DNA of 64,000 bases from Cycas panzhihuaensis (lineage: Eukaryota > Cycadophyta): NCBI GenBank assembly GCA_023213395.1, contig CM041465.1, positions 104,353,741 through 104,417,740 on the forward strand, read 5' to 3'. Shown here in pieces: positions 34,741-43,298 of this stretch. The notes below the pieces were generated by a model. That model was not told the DNA's origin and did no database searches. It saw only the letters and a program-made list of their open reading frames with translations. Positions within the stretch are counted from its first letter, which is position 1. Each line of letters starts with the position of its first letter. A program made the position numbers and the translations under genes.

Positions 34741-35924
34741 AGTAACAAAGTTAGGTCGTGTATCCGTGCCACTGCTAGGCAACACCTCCTCGTGGACAAG
34801 GTGTTGTATAAGAGATCTTTCGATGGGATCCTGCTTCGCTGCATCGCTCCTGACGAAGCAGACCAAATACTCTGCGAATGCCACCATGGCATTTGTAGGG
34901 GCCACTTTGGGGGCCAATCCATGGCCCAAAGGATCCTCCGCATGGGCTACTACTGGCCGTCCTTGTTCAAGGATGCCCACGCTTGTGCCCTTAGATGTCG
35001 GTGATGCCAAGAGCATGCCAATGTCTCTTACATACCTTCTAAGGCATTGCATCCTATCGTGTCTCCGTGGCCCTTCTCTCAGTGGGGTTTAGACCTCACT
35101 GGGGCTATATCACCGCCATCTTCCGCACAACATAAATATATTTTAACTGCTACCGAATACTTCACTAAATGGGCAGAGGCAATCCCCTTGTCCACTACCC
35201 CTAGGAAGATGATAGCCACCTTCGTCTACTAGCATATTATCTATCGTTTCGGGATTCCAGACGTCCTAATTACGGATAATAGAACCTTTTTCTGTAATAA
35301 GGAAATGGACGAATTGTGCGAGAAATTTAAGATCTCGCATAAGACGTCATCCCCTTATTACCCCCAAATGAACGGGTAAGTTGAATCTTTTAACAAAACG
35401 CTCATCGGCATCTTGAAGAAAACCATTGCCCAGTCTCAAAGGGACTGGCACATCCAACTCCCTTCCGCTCTATGGGCTTATCGCACCTCCATCCGGATGG
35501 CTACCGGGATGACCCCATTCTCGTTAGTCTACGGAACTAAGGCGGTACTCCCGTTGGAAGTGGAGATCCCTTCTCTTCAGGTTTCTCTTCGAGGCCTCAT
35601 TGACGAGGAGTCTATTTGCCAGGCTCGCCTCCTAGACCTTGAAGCCCTAGATGAGAAGCGCTTAATGGCTTATCAAGCGAACCTCGCTGCGAAAGCCCGC
35701 TTGCAAAGGACACACGATAAATGTCTCTGTGCTCGTCCTTTGTGTCCTGGGGACCACGTCCTCAAATTGGAGTATCTTTATGATCGCCACACCCGCCCAA
35801 GTGGGTAGGCCCCTTCGTCGTTCTTGAAAGCCTTGATAACGGTGCGTACAGGATCGCCACCTTAGACGGCTTAGAATTTGAGAAAGCGGTCAATGGAAAG
35901 TTCCTCAAGAAGTTTTACGCGTGA
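34741..35924 (+). pseudogene. E1 integrase
   Basis: Same frame. A zinc-binding region (HHGICRGHFGG, then C...C near 35000, with a TGA between) is followed by the DDE core: WGLDLTGAIS (D), VLITDNRTFF (D) and VESFNKTLIG (E). Stops are TAG at 35230 and TAA at 35378. The C-terminal part runs SQRDWHIQLPSALWAYRTSI to LEYLYD, where a one-base shift near 35790 leads to the conserved end FLKKFYA and TGA 35922-35924. It would insert the cDNA; the copy is broken. Confidence 0.9.
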
Positions 35925-36641
35925 TCTTTCTGCTCTTTTCTTCGCCATGCTCCGAAACGAGCCTAAACTACCATCTTAAATTGTTCCCATTCCTCCCAAC
36001 CATGGGTTGAATGGCAATTTAAGGTGGATTTTCGTTTCTTCTTCTGGTTCCTCCCATGGAACCCGCGTTCCCGTGCACTCTTGGGAACGTTTGTCCTCTT
36101 ATTTGGGCATCCCCCAACTAGGACGACGCTGTGGAGTATCGTCACTCCCCTCTCGTGCCTATCGTTTCCTTCGCATATTCCGCTATGCTCCCCCGTGGAC
36201 GTGCATGTCGCTCTATTTCTAACCTCACACCTATCGATCACCTCTGCTTATGGTAGACGTGTGTGTTCCTGTTAGACATATGGCCATACATGGAAGGAAA
36301 CGCATGCGTATATTTACAACAAAATCTGTTTACAAAAATTTACAAAATATTTATCATATTTGCACATTTACATATTTGCATATTTACATTTACAACATAC
36401 GAAATATTCATTTACAAAGTAAACCATACATGCTATCTCTATTATACATGATACACATCATTCCATGTCAAAATGGGGTTCCAATTACCCCATGTGTATA
36501 TATATATCAAAATGTCATAGTACATCATGTGTGTGGGAAGCCGGGATCCTTGCAGGGGGGGTACAACCATGTGAGCCTACATATGACCCCCTGGAGGCCC
36601 GCGCTTTCCCGTTAAAATCATATATATGTACATCTCCTAGT
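35925..36641. other. E1 spacer after integrase
   Basis: Non-coding stretch, AT-rich at 36290-36520. It matches E2 13641-14506. No supported gene. The 3' end of the antisense gene's RNA would fall here. Confidence 0.45.
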
Positions 36642-37261
36642 CTACTGCTGCTGTCCTAATCCCGGGGTCCCGTCCCCCGATCTGTGTGATCCCTCTCCTG
36701 GGGACCACATCCCTGCGAGGCTCCTCCTGGGCCTTCGCGAGCTGCCTGCCTCGCTCTCCTCATCCTGGGGCTGTCTCAGAGTCGTAGCCATTGTATGTGT
36801 GTGTGTCTGGCTCCTGCTCGACCTCGAGACCATCTGCACCACCAGCTGGTCGTAGCGGACCCGGATGCGATCCCTCTCGCCTCGGAGTCCCTCCTCGATA
36901 GCTCTAAACTTCTCCTCTGACGCCTTAAGGCGCTCCTCTAGGACTGCTAGGCGAGTGCTGCTCCCTGCATGTCCTCTTAGCCCGCTCTGTGCCTCCAAGG
37001 CCTGGATCCGTCCACGCAGCTCATCTCGCTCGCCCCTGGTCATGTCGAGCTCTCGCTGCAGCTGCCGCCGGAATGCCATGTGCTCCTGGGTCTCTGCAGC
37101 CCAGATGTCTCTCGCTCTCACCAATGGGGCGAATGCCTGTATGTAGGCTCCCGCCGATCTGGGCGCATCCTCTGCCTGGATGGGCGGTTGCCTCTCTACG
37201 TAGACCTGAGGGAACAGCTCCCTCACCATGGCCTCAACCAGCCTCTGCACCTCTGCTACTC
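36642..37261 (-). CDS. E1 antisense gene, coiled-coil exon
   Basis: This is the last exon of the accessory gene, antisense to E1. It opens with GVAEVQRLVEAMVRELFPQV, goes on through RARDIWAAETQEHMAFRRQL into a long heptad-like region (LEERLKASEEKFRAIEEGL) and ends in an Arg/Ser-rich tail with TAA at 36644-36642. The exon is open throughout (about 205 codons). E2 has the same exon in decayed form. Coiled-coil is my reading of heptads; no enzyme motif is seen. Antisense extra ORFs have been described in Tat-type elements. Function unknown; a DNA- or protein-binding partner role for the PMD part is a guess. Confidence 0.65.
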
Positions 37262-37373
37262 CTATCAATGCAACATGCTGTGTGTCAGTGTACATCCTCA
37301 CTACATATCGTCATAGAATGAAATAAAAAATCTATCTAGATGTCAAATGACTAAGGAAACGGTTAGGTCTCAC
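37262..37373 (-). other. E1 antisense gene, predicted GT-AG intron (112 bp)
   Basis: On the - strand the donor is CGGCAG|GTGAGA (37373) and the acceptor TTGATAG|GAGTAGCAG (37262). The interior is AT-rich. Splicing joins GCA-G to GA-GTA-GCA (phase 1), keeping the frame from the acidic exon into the coiled-coil exon. E2 has the same junction and phase at 13017-13144. Because the gene is antisense, the intron would not be spliced from the retrotransposon's own RNA, which explains how it survives transposition. Confidence 0.65.
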
Positions 37374-37720
37374 CTGCCGTGGCCGCCGGATCCTCTACTC
37401 GAGTGACATCCTCATCTCCTGGCCCTCCGCCAGCTGCAGGTACCTCATCCTCAGGTACGTCCTCTGCCTCTACCCCGTCTCTGGCAGGAACTAGCTCAAC
37501 CCTTGCCTCTCTGGATGTCCTCACGATCCATAGTCGGCGTCCCCTGGTCTCAGCTGCCCTGCTGGTCTCAGGAGCTCCTGATAGCTGTGATGGACCTGCC
37601 TCTCCTGCAGGTCATGATGGGCCAGCCCCATCTCCCCCGTCATCGCTATCATCACCCCCATCATCATCATCATCATCATCGCCGCCGCCGATGGGTGCTC
37701 CCGCCTCCCGCCTCCGCTAT
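37374..37720 (-). CDS. E1 antisense gene, acidic low-complexity exon
   Basis: In the frame set by the splice junction the - strand codes a poly-Asp/Gly stretch (GGGDDDDDDDGGDDSDDGGD), one TGA (likely once CGA or GGA), then EVPAAGGGPGDEDVTRVEDP up to the donor. The poly-Asp comes from a short GAT repeat (37657-37680). Upstream of about 37716 the frame is lost, so the exact link to the PMD part is not known: it may need another intron or be frameshifted. Confidence 0.5.
37657..37690 (+). repeat. Short CAT/CGC trinucleotide repeat
   Basis: ATC/CAT units followed by GCC units make a small microsatellite. On the - strand it encodes the Gly/Asp run of the acidic exon. Confidence 0.8.
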
Positions 37721-38251
37721 CACCGTCCCACCTCACCGCTCTATAAGGCTCGCTATGTAACTGCCGAGTGAGGAGGTCGAGTGATGTCGCTGGCCGATCG
37801 ATCGACGGACATGGGCCTGGTCCTCTGTCCCTCAGAGTCTCGTCTGTCACGTGTGGACCATTGGGGCCCACCTCGCTATGGGGAATACCCCCCCTGCCGG
37901 CGCTACTACCGCAAAGTGATAAAAAAACTAGCACTGCAGCAACGTGCTGTAAGAAAATCCTCCTCGGCCCGATCTCCTGATGGTATCTAGTTGGGCGACG
38001 AGGTTCGCCGCAACTAGAGTGGCCCAGTCCATCCTCTCACCGGCCTCACACCGGCGCTGCATCCACCCATCCTCCTGGAATCTCCCTGTAGTTCTGTTTC
38101 TGGGAAATCCAGAACAGAATGCATAGTAGGATGAGCTTCCTCGCCCGAGGAATCTGCGACATGAGTACCGTCTAGAGGGGAGCTCCCCTTCGCTCCCACC
38201 TGTCTGTCCCCGTGAGGAACTGAGCAGCCTCCCTGTGGGCTGCCTTGGTGC
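37721..38251 (-). pseudogene. E1 antisense gene, region between PMD and acidic exon (degraded)
   Basis: The - strand keeps patches such as GWMQRRCEAGERMDWATLVA, matching E2 RWMETIKRCEAGERLD, and RPATSLDLLTRQLHSEPYRA. Frames change between patches. It is the C-terminal side of the PMD region. Another intron could be hidden here; I cannot place it. Confidence 0.5.
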
Positions 38252-38509
38252 TCAGTCCTCGGGCCTCACGGGTCTCCCTGTCGCTGGCACCCCTAGGATC
38301 CGCCTAATATCTCCTAGGGTGATGGTGATGTCTCCTATCTGAGGCAGGTGAAATACGTGCCTCCTCCTGTCCCAGTGCGATACTATATCAACTAGGAGCC
38401 GCTGATCTGATGCGAACTGGGGGGTCTTCAGGGCCTTATACAGGCCGCATCTCTTCAGGGTTGCCCTGTCCTCCTCGGTCGCCATCTCTAGGTAGCTCAG
38501 GATGGGCAT
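38252..38509 (-). CDS. E1 antisense plant mobile domain (PMD) region
   Basis: From the ATG at 38509 the - strand codes MPILSYLEMATEEDRATLKR, then SDQRLLVDIVSHWDRRRHVF, HLPQIGDITITLGDIRRILG and VPATGRPV, and stops at TGA 38254-38252. The FHLP..G..TITL.D...LLG.P pattern is the hallmark of the PMD family, known from the Arabidopsis MAIN/MAIL1 proteins and from gypsy and Mutator-like transposons. The open frame goes on upstream to about 38551 without an ATG. Conservation in E0 and E2 shows the domain was present in their common ancestor. Its role in the element is not known; effects on silencing have been suggested for the family. Confidence 0.75.
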   Translation of the reverse strand: MPILSYLEMATEEDRATLKRCGLYKALKTPQFASDQRLLVDIVSHWDRRRHVFHLPQIGDITITLGDIRRILGVPATGRPVRPED

Positions 38510-39175
38510 GCCAACGTTCTCGCCACATTCACCGCGATAACCGCCTCGCAATCGCCAGTTAGTCCAAATCAGTTCCCTGGTAGTCGTCTAGGCTCCTAGC
38601 AGTGTGTCTGGTTGTCATTTCTGGTTTTCGGGGGCTATTTGGCCCCTTTTCTGCTTTTTTCTGATTTTCTGTCTGCATACCGCTCCAAATCTAGTGGTAC
38701 CGCTAAATTTGGAGCGGGCCCCGTGGCGATCGTTCCTATGCAGCGATCCCGCGGCTAAGATCGCAGTGCCGCGATCTTGGCCACAGATCTGCCAAAGAAC
38801 CCCCAAAAGGGGGTTTTGGGCTAAAATCGAAAAATTTTACTGTGGACCTGTGGGCCCACCGACCGTGGCTTAATACCCAAGTCCCCGCCTCTTGCCGGGT
38901 CTAATTCGGACCCCGAGAGGCCCTCTAATCGCCCATAAGGGGCATAAAAAGCATTAAAATTTAATTAAAAAGCAATAAATTTCAAATTTTGAAATGACGA
39001 GGGTTTCGTGAGATCCACTCACTGGGTCTGGCCTGACCGTCGCCATCTCGTCTCAGGGGTCGTGACGACTGCCTCCTCGCTCGAATCTGATGGTCGGGTT
39101 GTCTCCTGCGTGCCCCCAAAGTCGGGTAGCACTCCGCGTCGTAAGGAAAAGGCTCTGGTTTCACACGAGAGCCGG
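38510..39175. other. E1 spacer between antisense gene and second RNase H module
   Basis: Matches E0 1401-2028. No gene is seen. It should hold the antisense gene's 5' end and promoter on the - strand, but no conserved TATA could be picked out. Confidence 0.4.
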
Positions 39176-39214
39176 TGAAAATGAATTCCATTTTCATTAG
39201 TTTTCCTTATATAG
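39176..39214 (+). promoter_or_regulatory. E1 near-palindrome and TATA box, candidate internal sense promoter
   Basis: TGAAAATGAATTCCATTTTCA (39176-39196, written here as arms TGAAAATG and CATTTTCA around AATTC) is followed 10 bp later by TTATATAG (39207-39214) and a G/C-rich near-palindrome TCGGGGGCCCCGA. The same set occurs in E0 (2029-2068) and E2 (11850-11811). It sits about 530 bp upstream of the second RNase H start. A promoter for a short RNA encoding that RNase H is inferred. Confidence 0.55.
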
Positions 39215-39739
39215 TCGGGGGCCCCGACAGGCACTTCTTCCGTTTCTGGCTCCGTGACAGTCGTTGGGACTGTCTCATCGCCCTGATAGCCTTTGCCTTC
39301 TGGCCCTTCCGCCCATTGTGCTTTATGGATGCCCTTTTTGCCCTCTCTTGCAAGGGCATTTATGGCGCCTCATTATCGCATTTTCGCCAGGGTCCTTCTG
39401 CATCATTTTACGCGCTACTCCCGTGCATGCCCGAGTTTATACTCGTTTGGCTCGTTTCGCCGCCCTGGACTCATTTTTGCAGCTCTTTCTCGCTCCTGGG
39501 GTCCCCAAAGGAAATGCTCCTGGCCCTGGGGCATGTTTTGCTTCCCAAAGCAACCTTTGGCACTCCAGGGCGTCTTTTCTCCGCCCACTCCCAGCCAGTG
39601 GCCGGATTGCTTACTTTCGTTCTTGGGTAACCTCATTACTAGGTCCTCCTACCCTTCTCGGCCCCCTTCGCGCTTGCTATTTGAGCTTTGTTTTACTTTC
39701 ATTGCTATTTGTGTGATTACCAGAGCTTAGTATCCAGTC
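39215..39739 (+). other. E1 leader before second RNase H
   Basis: Pyrimidine-rich stretch with overlapping open frames in all + frames; none keeps its frame in E0 or E2. I read it as a leader. An intron here is possible but no clear pair of splice sites was fixed. Confidence 0.4.
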
Positions 39740-40156
39740 ATGTCTCTCCTCGTTTTTACCGATGGTGGAAGTCGCGACAACCCCGGACCTTTCATTGCAG
39801 GATTCTTCGCGTTCTCCGGATACGATTACTTGCGTTCCAGGGTCTTTCTTCCTGAGGCTACCAATAACGAAGCTGAGTACACGGCCGTTATTGAGGCCCT
39901 TATCGATGCTCTCCGTTTCCATCGCAGGTCCATCGTGTTGTTTTACGATTCTCAGGTCGTGGTGTCCCATCTCACCTGTGTTTACTGTGTGCGATGCCCT
40001 CACCTGAGAACCCTCACATCTGCCACCAGGTCTCTTCTGGCTTGCTTCTCGTCAGTGGATATTCAGCATATCCCGAGGCACCTCAACACTGAGGCTGACA
40101 GCCTCGTCCACCTCATCCTTGAGCATCACCTCCCTCTTCTAGATGACCACCCTTGA
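39740..40156 (+). CDS. E1 second (archaeal-type) RNase H, intact 138 codons
   Basis: A complete frame from ATG 39740. Catalytic residues are in place: Asp8 (LVFTDGGSRDNPGP), Glu46 (NNEAEYTAVIEAL), Asp70 (LFYDSQVVVSHL) and Asp120 (HIPRHLNTEADSLV). This is the archaeal-like RNase HI that Tat elements carry besides the gypsy RNase H; it usually lies between the gypsy RNase H and integrase. Here it is a separate short ORF far downstream of integrase, behind its own TATA module and 355 bp before the 3' LTR. It is the only copy in the window with all four acids; the E0 and E2 copies have lost some. It would digest the RNA of RNA-DNA hybrids during reverse transcription. Confidence 0.88.
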   Translation: MSLLVFTDGGSRDNPGPFIAGFFAFSGYDYLRSRVFLPEATNNEAEYTAVIEALIDALRFHRRSIVLFYDSQVVVSHLTCVYCVRCPHLRTLTSATRSLLACFSSVDIQHIPRHLNTEADSLVHLILEHHLPLLDDHP

Positions 40157-40501
40157 GGCTTGCCTAGCCAGCCCGTGCCCGAGCCTCCGGTTGCTGTTAG
40201 TTAATTGTGCTTGCTCTGTTTGCTGGATGACCTCTTACTTCACATTGAACCTTGGCAACGGGGGCATCCTGTTCTTCTTACTTATTTCAGTTTCAGGTTG
40301 ATGTTTAGACGATGCGTAGGCAGCCCCTACATTGTCCTCGTCTCCGTCTCCCTTGTTCACGCATTCCGCCACGACACTTACCTACGCCCTTGGTCCATGT
40401 GCTGCTCTTTATTGCTTTTATTTATATATATGCATATGCTACTCATATCTTTGATTGTCAGCATTCGCCATCACACTACGCCTCGGCAAGGAGGCTCACG
40501 C
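40157..40501 (+). other. E1 tail between second RNase H and polypurine tract
   Basis: Non-coding tail matching E0 3062-3548 and E2 10324-10815. No gene is seen. Confidence 0.5.
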
Positions 40502-40511
40502 TAAGGGGCAG
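40502..40511 (+). other. E1 polypurine tract
   Basis: TAAGGGGCAG directly precedes the 3' LTR and matches E0 and E2. Confidence 0.85.
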
Positions 40512-43085
40512 TGTTTCCCAGCTACTAGGAATGGACTCGAGACACATTGACGCAGGTTTGTTCAGGTATATTCTCTTACCCTTCTTACCTTGGTTTGATT
40601 AAGGTTATTTAGAGTAGATTGCTTGACATATGCCTGCCTACACGCATTGCTTGTCTACTTGCTCATAATGCATGTGCCTAACGGCACGCCTTCAGCCTAT
40701 GACGACTCACAGCGGGGGCATTCCTCAGCGAATGTTACACCCCGTATGGTGTACAGTCACCCATGATGTCTCCAAAGTTTCCCAGGATTGTTTCTGCCAG
40801 TTTACTTGCTCATGCTACGACATGTCGTCTGCGTTGCCATCATTTCTAAGTCAAACTCAATCCTTAGTTAGGACCTTTTGGGTTATTTGGGGACTTGCCC
40901 GCTGCCTGGGCATTCCCTCAGCTGATTTAACTCATGATTAGCTTCTGTATTTGCCTCAAAAACCTGATTTTGCTGCTTATTTTTCTTTTTTTTTAGTTTC
41001 AGACATCAAGCGATAAACTAAGCGATGCAGAGTTTGCTTGATCTGCAGAATTTGTCACTGATGATGTTGTTTGAAATTTAAAAAAAGAGAACCACACGAC
41101 AGTTTCCTTTTTTTTCATGAAACTGCCGCGTGGCTTCGCTCGATTAGAGGCGACCTGACATCCCCAATATTCACCTGCTGTGAACAGGGGATAAAGGGAT
41201 TTTTCCTCCCCATTTTCAGGACTTTTGGCCCATTTTTCAAACTCCCAAGAGAATTCTCCAAAGGACTGAACACAGGAAAACAGACAGAAGACACAACCAC
41301 TTCATGCATAGCAACTGAGGAGGGTGAACCGGACTGCCATCAGTGGATTTTGCAGGGCTATTGCTGCCCCTTACTACTCTCCACAGCCAGCTTTATTCCC
41401 CTTGTAGCTGCTCAGAGATTCAAGGGACTCCTTTAACCAAGAAGCTGCCCCAAAGACTTAGTTCACAGCTCCAACTTTGCAGGGAGCCTCTTGCATTCAA
41501 ACCTCAGCAGGAAATGCTCATAACCAGCCCTTGTTTAGCCTCCATTGCTGCTGTCCCAAGTGGCAGAAATCATACTTAGTCTCTCTACACAAGGTACCCC
41601 TTAGTTTTCACTTGCAATTTCTTGTTTGTTTGTACTTACACTTCCTTTTCCTTTTTACTTACAATCCCTTGTCTATATTTACAATTTTCTTGTTTTTACC
41701 ACTAAGAAGTCCATTTATTTCTCCTGTTTTCTCTCTTTTACTTCTAAATGAAAGTGATCACCATTAGCCATAGCTACCCTGTAGTGCTATCTTGAACCAA
41801 AGCCACTCTCCTGGTATTTTTCCTTGGAGCCCCTCCATTTTCTCCAAGGCCCTCCTTTACTCTTTCTTTAGTCAGCCAGTGCAAGGGCATATACACGAGG
41901 ATTCGAGGGAGGTAGGTGGGGTTCCGTCCCCCATTGCCATCCTTCTCCCCAAGGGTTCCGTCCCTTGTCCTCTTCCCCTTACCATACACGCTTTCTCAAG
42001 GAACGAGTCAAGGAAGTCTAGGGGACTTTGGCCAGGGCATCCCGACCGGTTTGAGATAGTCCACATCGAGCTTGTTACCACCTGGTGTTTCTTTCCTGAG
42101 TTCTTTGGAGACCTCCCAGGGTGAGTTAGCCATCCCGAGGCTATACTCAGTTCTAATTCGTGTGTTTGTGATATCTAGCAGTGTGAGAGTTTCTTGTACA
42201 TTTTTATTTTGTTTTGCTACATTCTAATGTATAGTTTAGTTTATTTAGTTTAGTTGATTTCAGTTTACGTATACATACATATATCTCCTGGAGTATTTTG
42301 TAGCCTCTCTTCCGAGAGGAAGGTGCTTTTCATGCTTGTTTGCAAGATCGCGTTGGTGGAAGTGGTGCGTGAGGCGGACCCGCTGCCGGTTAGCTTTCAC
42401 ATGGTATTTCTCTTCTTTAGTTTCGAGTTTCTTTTTTTGTCCTTTCGTTTCATTTAGTTTCGCATGCTCAGGGGGAGGTAATTGAACCCCCTTTCCACCG
42501 TCGATCGACGTTGCATGCGTGGAGAAAGGAGAAAGAGGGAGTGGAACCTAGCGAGATTAGCCGTACTTCTACTCGAACGCTGGATCCAGGTATTCCTCTC
42601 GTTTCTTTCGTGTTTCCTTTTATGCTATTTTTGTCTTTCCACATTTGCCTGAACTGATAAGAAAGGATAAAAGAACATAAAGAAAAAGGGGAAAAATAAT
42701 CTTTTCTTTGCATTTGCTTTCTTGCACTATTTTCTTGCTATACATAGCATAGGTGTAGAAAGCCCAATTATACTGTACCCTTCATCCATACCTTGCACCA
42801 TATCCGTTTGCACATTAGATTAGTTGCCCCTTCGTTGCCTTCTCATTACCTTGAGAAGCCGCAATGCGCAAGGCTTCCCTTTCCTTCCCGGCCATCCGAA
42901 GGGTGGGAAGGCCCTATTTTTGCACGGCTACCTAGAAGCAACCAAGCACCTTGCAGTCTCGAACCCGCGCTCCGGCGTACAGACATCCTGCGAGGTGAGA
43001 TCCTCGCTGCTTAGCCTAGTTAGTGTAGTGATTTTTATATCCCTTTGCTAGACGTAGGATCACCGCCCCGTAGCGAGTGTTTTAG
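40512..43085 (+). repeat. E1 3' LTR (2574 bp)
   Basis: It begins TGTTTCCCAGCTACTAGG and ends GAGTGTTTTA (CA changed to TA), followed by the GAAGG duplication. In the first 400 bp I count about 20 differences from the 5' LTR, mostly C/T and G/A. Confidence 0.95.
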
Positions 43086-43090
43086 AAGGG
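43086..43090 (+). repeat. Target duplication GAAGG, right (E1)
   Basis: Exact repeat of 26535-26539. Confidence 0.92.
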
Positions 43091-43278
43091 TCTCCCAATA
43101 AAGGAGGAAGGCCTCGCAAGCAACGAGAGAAATGTCACATACATGTTTTCCCTAAGGATTGGAAGGACAAGAGAAGTGATATGATAGGTGTTGGGGGCTA
43201 CCTAATAAATCGAGGAGAGCTACCAAAAAGGAGATAGCACCAACAGGAAGGGAGAGAGGATTAATCCCTTACTAGTAG
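43091..43278 (-). pseudogene. E2 leader and first codons of gag
   Basis: On the - strand this is the E2 leader, close to E1 29128-29380. The gag start is ATG 43141-43139, followed at once by TGA where E1 has CGA (Arg2). The reading then continues across the E1 insertion at 26534. Confidence 0.8.
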
Positions 43279-43297
43279 GTCCCCAGTATGGTCACCA
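43279..43297 (-). other. E2 primer binding site
   Basis: The - strand reads TGGTGACCATACTGGGGAC, one C-to-T change from E1. It lies 1 bp from the E2 5' LTR. Confidence 0.85.
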
Positions 43298-43298
43298 G

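Larger units (their letters stand above)
26540..43085 (+). mobile_element. E1: near-complete 16.5 kb Tat-like Ty3/gypsy retrotransposon
   Basis: E1 has both LTRs (26540-29107 and 40512-43085, about 95% alike by eye), a primer site, gag, protease, RT, RNase H, integrase, an antisense accessory gene, a second RNase H and a polypurine tract. An exact GAAGG duplication shows that it jumped into E2 gag. The RT track NNACPKDNFPLPFIDQIID and the extra archaeal-type RNase H point to the Tat clade. The pol frame (frame of 33211) is kept through most of RT to integrase, with a few stops that look like CGA to TGA. CpG is far more common than in E2, in keeping with younger age. Confidence 0.95.

Noticed and set aside
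34766-35092. A 108-codon open frame on the + strand, with a similar 116-codon one in E2 (15346-15696, - strand)
   Set aside because: Both overlap the integrase zinc-binding region in another frame. Their likeness follows from the conserved integrase below them.
39175-39730. Three overlapping 145-151 codon open frames before the second RNase H
   Set aside because: None keeps its frame in E0 (2069-2638) or E2 (11239-11810), so I treat the stretch as a leader.
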